Shown here piece after piece: positions 40,814 to 44,935 of a DNA stretch of 44,935 bases (positions within the stretch are counted from its first letter, which is position 1; each line of letters begins with the position of its first letter). A model generated the notes under the pieces. That model saw nothing but the letters and a program-made list of their open reading frames with translations, made no database searches and was not told the DNA's origin. Source of the DNA: an uncultured Oscillospiraceae bacterium (GTDB lineage Bacteria; Bacillota; Clostridia; Oscillospirales; Oscillospiraceae); assembly GCA_944387035.1 (NCBI GenBank), contig CALXDJ010000016.1, forward strand, positions 1-44,935, written 5' to 3'. The translations under genes and the position numbers were made by a program.

Positions 40814-41929
40814 TCAGGCGTGCTCGGCCGCGTAGGCGTCCAGATACTTGATGGCGTCCAGCAGGGTGCTCTTTTCGAAATAGAAGGGCACATTGGTCAC
40901 ATTCCAGCGCTTTCCGTACACATTGTCCACCAGCTTTTCCAGCAGCTCATCTCTCTGCTCGGCGGGGATGGCCAGATCGGCGGTGCACACCGGCAGACCG
41001 ACGGCCTTGTTGAAGTCGAATACCTCGGGGAAGCGCTCATCATTCTGCACGATCAGCTGTACCAGGGTGCAGTAGCCTACGCCGGTGCCGTGGGGGAAGT
41101 GCTTGGGCAGTACGCCGAAGCCCGCCTGCAGACCGTGTGCCAGAGAAGCACCCGTATTTTCGCAGCCGACACCGGAGAGCAGCGTAGCGGCTTCCACCAC
41201 ATTTTCGTATGCGGGCGTACGCAGGTGCTGCCGGGCCGCCCGCATGGCTGCCACGCCGTCCTTGAGCAGGATGTCATAACACAGCTTGGCGGCCGCCATG
41301 CCCAACATGGAGGGATGATAGTCGTCCAGACCGGAGTTGCACACGTTGTTGTTGGCAAAGGAGGCCTGCGCCTCGATGTAGGTGGCCAGGGCATCGCCGA
41401 TGCCGGAGGCCAGCATCCAGGCGGGGCTTTGAATGGTGATCTCGGTGTCCACTACCACGTAGTCGGGGTTCTTGTAGTGGAACATCAATTCATTTTGCGC
41501 GCCGGGATTGTTGATGACGGTATGGGAGAACGTGGGAGCATCCGTGGTCAGTGCCGTGGCAAAGCTGATCCAGTTTTTACGGTAGGCTGCGGCTACAGCT
41601 TTGTTGATGTCCATGGTCTGCCCGCCGCCCATGCCGATGAAGGTTTCCGGGATTTCGGGCAGCGTTTTGACGAATTCCACCAGCTCGTCCAGCTCCTTGT
41701 GTCCGGCGTAGCCGGGGAACTTGACGCAATAGGCTTCCATGCCGGCATCCTCAAACATCTTGGGGACGCGGACGGAAAAATCATCATAGAAGAACGGATC
41801 GATGATGAGCAGGGCGGTGTTGCCGAAGGTGGCGGCAAACTTGGGCAGACGGTTGATCAGTCCCGGTCCCTGCATATAGCGGGAGGGAGATTGGAAGCAA
41901 CGGCATTCTTTGGCTTTTCCTGCAGGCAT
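40814..41929 (-). CDS. gldA: Iron-containing alcohol dehydrogenase, glycerol-dehydrogenase-like
   Basis: A 371-residue member of the GldA branch. The N-terminal nucleotide domain has GMGGGQTMDINKAVA, and FATALTTDAPTFSHTVI is the conserved Thr/Asp substrate/cofactor loop. Metal ligands expected are D in SGIGDALATYIEA and H in SLAHGLQAGFGVLP and FPHGTGVGYC. It uses NAD and probably oxidises glycerol or a related diol, though substrate is not decided. ATG 41929 follows AAGGAGGAACC on the minus strand. The region upstream carries a decayed SDR gene on the same strand. Confidence 0.86.
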   Translation of the reverse strand: MPAGKAKECRCFQSPSRYMQGPGLINRLPKFAATFGNTALLIIDPFFYDDFSVRVPKMFEDAGMEAYCVKFPGYAGHKELDELVEFVKTLPEIPETFIGMGGGQTMDINKAVAAAYRKNWISFATALTTDAPTFSHTVINNPGAQNELMFHYKNPDYVVVDTEITIQSPAWMLASGIGDALATYIEAQASFANNNVCNSGLDDYHPSMLGMAAAKLCYDILLKDGVAAMRAARQHLRTPAYENVVEAATLLSGVGCENTGASLAHGLQAGFGVLPKHFPHGTGVGYCTLVQLIVQNDERFPEVFDFNKAVGLPVCTADLAIPAEQRDELLEKLVDNVYGKRWNVTNVPFYFEKSTLLDAIKYLDAYAAEHA

Positions 41930-42023
41930 GAGAGGTTCCTCCTTCAATTCAAGTACAGTTTATGAAACATGTTGCCAAAACAAGCAAACGGATGCGGACA
42001 GCGCCGCCGGCAGCAGCGCCGGC

Positions 42024-42218
42024 TCAGGGCCGCTTGGCGAGATCGGGCAGCAAACCGCCGTCGGCACAGAGTGCATGGCCGCTGACGAAGCTGAAGGTGT
42101 CAGCGACCTAAAAGATGGCCGGACCCATCAGGGCCTCGGGTTCGTCCCAGCGGCCTGTCGGGAAGAACAGCGGGCGTGCATGGGAAATCCGGTATACACG
42201 TGTGTCTAACATCCCAAG
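42024..42218 (-). pseudogene. Decayed SDR-family dehydrogenase, C-terminal remnant
   Basis: On the minus strand one frame reads GMLDTRVYRISH, then LFFPTGRWDEPEALMGPAIF, then a TAG stop (42110-42108), then VADTFSFVSGHALCADGG and LLPDLAKRP to a TGA at 42026-42024. PxGRWxEPE and SFVSGHxLxxDGG are the conserved C-terminal parts of short-chain dehydrogenases in the right order and spacing. The 5' two-thirds (cofactor-binding TGxxxGxG and YxxxK) are absent, and an in-frame stop lies where a Leu codon is usual. It sits in the gldA leader, behind the promoter at 42287-42316, so gldA was probably second in a two-gene operon. Confidence 0.72.
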
Positions 42219-42286
42219 AACACAACGCTGCGCCGCTGGGCTTATGAATGAGCTGGGATAGAAACCGCATGGAAAGGTATGACTTG

Positions 42287-42316
42287 ATTATAGCACCGGT
42301 GTAAAAAAAACAACAA
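42287..42316 (-). promoter_or_regulatory. Candidate promoter of the SDR remnant-gldA unit
   Basis: On the minus strand TTGTTG (42316-42311), 18 bases with eight T, then TATAAT (42292-42287). The -10 is perfect, and ACACCGGTG in the spacer is a near-palindrome that could be an operator. Confidence 0.6.
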
Positions 42317-42537
42317 TTGACAATTGCGATAGTTTGCCGGTTCTTTTTTTTCATACAAAACGCAGTAGACAAAAGATTGACGAGCAATTTGTGCAAAATG
42401 CGAGGGCTGCCCCAGGCGTTTGTGAACACGGAAGACCGGATCGTTTATGGACGGATACAGCAATTCCCTCCTTATTCGGAGATTGCCGCACAAGGAGGGA
42501 ATTTGCAAAGTATAATCGGGAAGGGATGGAAATGGAT
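42317..42537. other. AT-rich intergenic stretch with a perfect 12-bp inverted repeat
   Basis: AATTCCCTCCTT (42462-42473) and AAGGAGGGAATT (42492-42503) form a perfect inverted repeat 18 bases apart, just after the cytidylate-kinase-like gene on its strand. No U-tract follows, so it is a poor terminator. The rest of the stretch has no ORF with an RBS and is richer in A and T than the genes around it. Confidence 0.5.
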
Positions 42538-43140
42538 TTACTCCATGGTTTTGGCGGCTTCCACAATCAGCTTGACGCACAGGTCATAGCCCAGGGCTCC
42601 GCTGTCCAGAGAGAGGTGATAATTGTGGCTGTCACCCCACTTCTTTCCGGTGTAGTGGGTATAGTAATTGTGGCGGCGGCTGTCCCGGCGGGCCAGCATC
42701 CGCTGCAGTTCCGTGGCGTTGGTGCAGCCGGTAATCTCGCTGGCCCGGACTGCCCGGTGAATCTCGTCGGCATGAATGAAGACATTCAGGCTCTCGATAC
42801 CGGCTTTGCGCAGAATCTCGTCGGCGCAGCGGCCCAGAATGACGCAGGGGCCTTCCTGCGCAAAATGGAGAATGACGGCCTGCTGCACATCGTGAATGGC
42901 GGTCTGGGTATCGTTGTAGTACAGACTGGAGACGTTGCACAGGCTTTTGAAAAAGGACTCCGTGCGGGAGACATCTTCCTGCTCCGTTTCCACCAGATCG
43001 GAGTCAAAGCCGCTGGCTTTCACGGTCTCCTTCAGAATGTCCCGGTCATAAAACGGAATGCCCAGCTCCTCGGCCACCCGCTTGCCAATGGAGTGCCCAC
43101 CGGCGCCATATTCCCGGCTGATGGTAATGATTTTATTCAT
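42538..43140 (-). CDS. Cytidylate kinase-like family protein
   Basis: A 200-residue P-loop kinase. The N-terminus MNKIITISREYGAGGHSIGKRVAEELG has a variant P-loop (SREYGAGGHSIG), typical of the cytidylate-kinase-like family (PF13189) rather than Cmk itself. LGRCADEIL and RRHNYYTHYTGKKWGD, NYHLSLDSGALGYD are the other family hallmarks. Its natural substrate is not known; canonical Cmk would have GPSGSGKST. The ATG at 43140 follows GGAGGAGAGG on the minus strand. It appears to be a single-gene unit. Confidence 0.85.
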   Translation of the reverse strand: MNKIITISREYGAGGHSIGKRVAEELGIPFYDRDILKETVKASGFDSDLVETEQEDVSRTESFFKSLCNVSSLYYNDTQTAIHDVQQAVILHFAQEGPCVILGRCADEILRKAGIESLNVFIHADEIHRAVRASEITGCTNATELQRMLARRDSRRHNYYTHYTGKKWGDSHNYHLSLDSGALGYDLCVKLIVEAAKTME

Positions 43141-43244
43141 AAGTCCTCTCCTCCGCTTCGCGCAAAAGCGCGGTGAATTTCTGGCTTCATGATAGCATAT
43201 CCGCCATTCCGGCGCAACGAAAATCTCCCCTCCTGAAAGGCCGG

Positions 43245-44612
43245 TTACCAGCTCAGGCGGTAGTGCCGGCCGGGACCCTCGCCCTCCCCGGAGAGGATCC
43301 CATCCTGTTCCATGACGTTCAGAAGAGGCAGCAGAGTCTGCGTGTCTACGGCCAGCCCCCGGGCAATTTCCGCAGCTGAGGCTTCGGCTGCGTCTGTGAG
43401 GAAAACCACAATATCCTGGCGCAGCCCGGCGGTGGAGGGCATTGGACGCAGCGGCAGGGTTAAAACCGTACGGTCCGGGCCAAAGCTCTCCACAATTTGG
43501 GGAGCCTGCCAGCCCTGAGACTGCCAGACTGCCCGGATTCCGGACAAGCCGCCCTGTCCCCCGCCGGCGCCGATCAGGCGGAACAGGCGGATCAATACGG
43601 CGTTGCGGGGATCGGAGACACCGCCGGCCAAAACTTCCCGGACATCCACCCGGAACGCACCGGGATTGGCAATACGGATCTGATTGGGCAGGCGCTGGAT
43701 GACCAATCCCCGGCGGTCATAATAATCCGCATGGGTCAGGGCGTTGACCAGGGCCTCCCGCAGGGCCTGACGCACTGGACTGCCCGCAGAAAAGTCCCGG
43801 GAGACCCGTTCATAGACCTGGAGATAAAAATCAAAGAGATTGCCGCTCCAGCTGCCGCTGGAAGAGAGAATCCGGGTTCCCGGTTCGCCCGGTTCCTGAT
43901 AGTCCAGCGAGTAGCCAGGAAACTCCCGGCGAATTTCTGTTTCCCATCCCAGCATCAAAAGGCCGCCTGCCGTGGGGTGCAGGGTTCCCCGGCGGTTCCG
44001 CGCCATTGCTCCGACCCGGTGAAGAAACGCTTCCGTCTCCAGTTCCGATAAACCGCCGCCGGGCCGCAGGGATTCCACTTCCCGGCGGTATCGTTCCACG
44101 CTTTCAGGGCAAAACACATCCAGGTCGGCACTGGAGAGGACACGCGTATCCAGGGAAATGTCCGTCTGGTCCCGGATCATGCCCCGCACTTCTTCGGGGG
44201 TGCATCGGTAATCCCCTTCCCCGCTGCGGCGATAGGTTCCGGTGAAGGGGTCTCGTCCCATATAAACAGGACGGTCGTGGCGGTCTGCACGGGGAATCTG
44301 AATGACTACGATGCGGTTCCCGCCGCTTTCCACAACCTGTACGTCATGATGACTGAGAATGTTGACATTGACGGTACCGGGGGCGGAGAGGGTATTCCAA
44401 AAATCCGCTGCCAGCTGGTCCGGGTCCGGCAGGGGGACGGTTGAAAAGGTTTTGTCCGGTCCTTCCGTGACACCCAGCAATAAAATTCCGCCAAAGGTAT
44501 TGGCGAAGGCGGAATAGGTTTCCCAAATACTGTGGGGAAGGCCGCCCTGGGCGCGCTTTGCCTCCAGGCGGTTATTCTCCCGGTACTTTCCGAGATGAGA
44601 CCAATCCAGCAC
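43245..44612 (-). CDS. AlbA_2/Schlafen-type ATP-binding protein
   Basis: A protein of about 455 residues. The N-terminal AlbA_2 (Schlafen-like) domain shows RLEAKRAQGGLPHSIWETYS and AFANTFGGILLLGV. A middle region (LMLGWETEIRREFPG) leads to a degenerate HATPase-type domain with REALVNALTHADYYDRRGL and IRIANPGAFRVD, and the C-terminus has a winged-helix-like part (DAAEASAAEIARGLAVDTQTLL). Such proteins are often called transcriptional regulators or RNA/DNA-binding proteins; some related proteins act in phage defence, but nothing nearby supports that here. The start is GTG: 44612 has AAGGGA about 10 bases upstream; GTG 44621 would add three residues. Confidence 0.82.
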   Translation of the reverse strand: MLDWSHLGKYRENNRLEAKRAQGGLPHSIWETYSAFANTFGGILLLGVTEGPDKTFSTVPLPDPDQLAADFWNTLSAPGTVNVNILSHHDVQVVESGGNRIVVIQIPRADRHDRPVYMGRDPFTGTYRRSGEGDYRCTPEEVRGMIRDQTDISLDTRVLSSADLDVFCPESVERYRREVESLRPGGGLSELETEAFLHRVGAMARNRRGTLHPTAGGLLMLGWETEIRREFPGYSLDYQEPGEPGTRILSSSGSWSGNLFDFYLQVYERVSRDFSAGSPVRQALREALVNALTHADYYDRRGLVIQRLPNQIRIANPGAFRVDVREVLAGGVSDPRNAVLIRLFRLIGAGGGQGGLSGIRAVWQSQGWQAPQIVESFGPDRTVLTLPLRPMPSTAGLRQDIVVFLTDAAEASAAEIARGLAVDTQTLLPLLNVMEQDGILSGEGEGPGRHYRLSW

Positions 44613-44621
44613 AGGCGTCAC

Positions 44622-44804
44622 TTCCCTTCTGTTTTTTCAGTATAGCATACAGAATACAGAAAAAGAAACTGTGTTTCAGGGGGAAATAAGGCCAGCAGGC
44701 CCTGCTTTCCGGGGCAAAAACCTGAAAAAAGAGCCCGGACCGAAGCGGATAGCCGATGCCGCTCTAAAAAATAAAAAAAGTTGAGAAAAATCAAATAACA
44801 GGGG
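44622..44804. other. Intergenic region before the tRNA
   Basis: About 180 AT-rich bases between the AlbA-type gene and the tRNA promoter. It contains a GAGC...GCTC imperfect hairpin (44731-44765) with A-runs on both sides, which could act as a terminator on the minus strand. No ORF is supported. Confidence 0.4.
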
Positions 44805-44834
44805 TTGACAAATCCGGGGGAAGTCTGGTATAGT
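44805..44834 (+). promoter_or_regulatory. Sigma-A promoter of the tRNA gene
   Basis: TTGACA (44805-44810), 18 bases, TATAGT (44829-44834), about 30 bases before the tRNA. Confidence 0.85.
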
Positions 44835-44863
44835 AATTTGTGCCCGTTCCGGGTGGTTGATAT

Positions 44864-44935
44864 GGCGGCATAGCTCAGTTGGCTAGAGCATGCGGTTCAT
44901 ACCCGCAGTGTCCCCGGTTCAAATCCAGGTGCCGC
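44864..44935 (+). tRNA. tRNA with CAT anticodon (tRNA-Met, elongator or Ile2-type), cut at the 3' end
   Basis: A complete cloverleaf can be drawn: acceptor GGCGGCA with TGCCGC at the edge, D-arm GCTC/GAGC, anticodon stem TGCGG/CCGCA with loop TTCATAC giving anticodon CAT, variable loop GTGTC, and T-arm CCCGG-TTCAAAT-CCAGG. The T-stem has a C-A mismatch at its third pair. The last bases after GCCGC lie outside the window. Without a view of lysidine-modification identity elements I cannot tell Met from Ile(CAU); an initiator is unlikely because the first acceptor pair is normal. Confidence 0.9.

Noticed and set aside
43245-44612. Phage-defence role for the AlbA/Schlafen-type protein
   Set aside because: No partner nuclease, toxin or defence gene is adjacent, and the family has many regulatory members.

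Overview
The window looks like a chromosomal segment of a GC-rich, gut-type, spore-forming Clostridia, most like the Oscillospiraceae (Flavonifractor/Lawsonibacter/Oscillibacter group). This rests on spoIIP, Firmicutes-style ribosome binding sites (AGGAGG) and sigma-A promoters, a zinc-type S18, SLH surface protein genes, CytX/ThiW thiamine salvage genes, and protein families typical of that group (DUF3842, DUF815, TatD-linked radical SAM). No transposase, active phage gene or CRISPR array is seen.

Layout. 1-4.9 kb is housekeeping: the end of rpsT, tatD with its linked radical SAM gene, a small stress membrane protein, a MtaA/UroD-like protein, a VOC protein on the minus strand, and rpsF-ssb-rpsR. 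5-7.4 kb (minus) holds spoIIP and an RsiV-like lipoprotein. 7.5-12.3 kb is thiamine salvage: two divergent operons, thiW-thiM (minus) and thiE-thiD-cytX (plus), fire from back-to-back promoters, each through its own TPP riboswitch and terminator. A third, diverged TPP-aptamer-like sequence lies just before thiW. 12.4-16.1 kb is a MacAB-type exporter operon. 16.2-21 kb holds nfo, a fused P-loop kinase, DUF3842, an ECF S component with a possible RBS-masking leader, a TetR regulator and a hypothetical. 21.1-25.2 kb pairs a catalytically dead, duplicated integrase-like protein carrying winged-helix domains with a large SLH surface protein. 25.5-30.9 kb is a 2-hydroxyacid/acid-sugar region: LysR divergent from a VanH-like dehydrogenase, and a GntR regulator divergent from a beta-hydroxyacid dehydrogenase plus four-carbon acid-sugar kinase, with the operator motif TATACCGG inside both promoter spacers. 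31-32 kb holds cdd and a leader region. 32.1-39.3 kb is the branched-chain amino acid operon ilvB-ilvN-ilvB-ilvN-ilvC-ilvD, followed by a DUF815 AAA+ gene. 40.7-44.6 kb (minus) holds a glycerol-dehydrogenase-like gene with a decayed SDR gene upstream, a cytidylate-kinase-like protein and an AlbA/Schlafen-type ATP-binding protein. A tRNA with anticodon CAT is cut by the right edge.

How it works together. The thiamine genes salvage thiazole (ThiW, ThiM) and HMP (CytX, ThiD) and join them (ThiE). The product TPP switches both operons off and is also the cofactor of the two acetolactate synthases further on. The most novel-looking regulation is in two leaders. One is a promoter, a 35-codon ORF very rich in Ile/Leu/Val and a strong terminator just before the ilv operon, which suggests ribosome-mediated attenuation where a T-box would be expected in a Firmicute. 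The other is the tandem intact/diverged TPP element before thiW.

All calls come from reading the sequence. Nothing was searched or folded by software.
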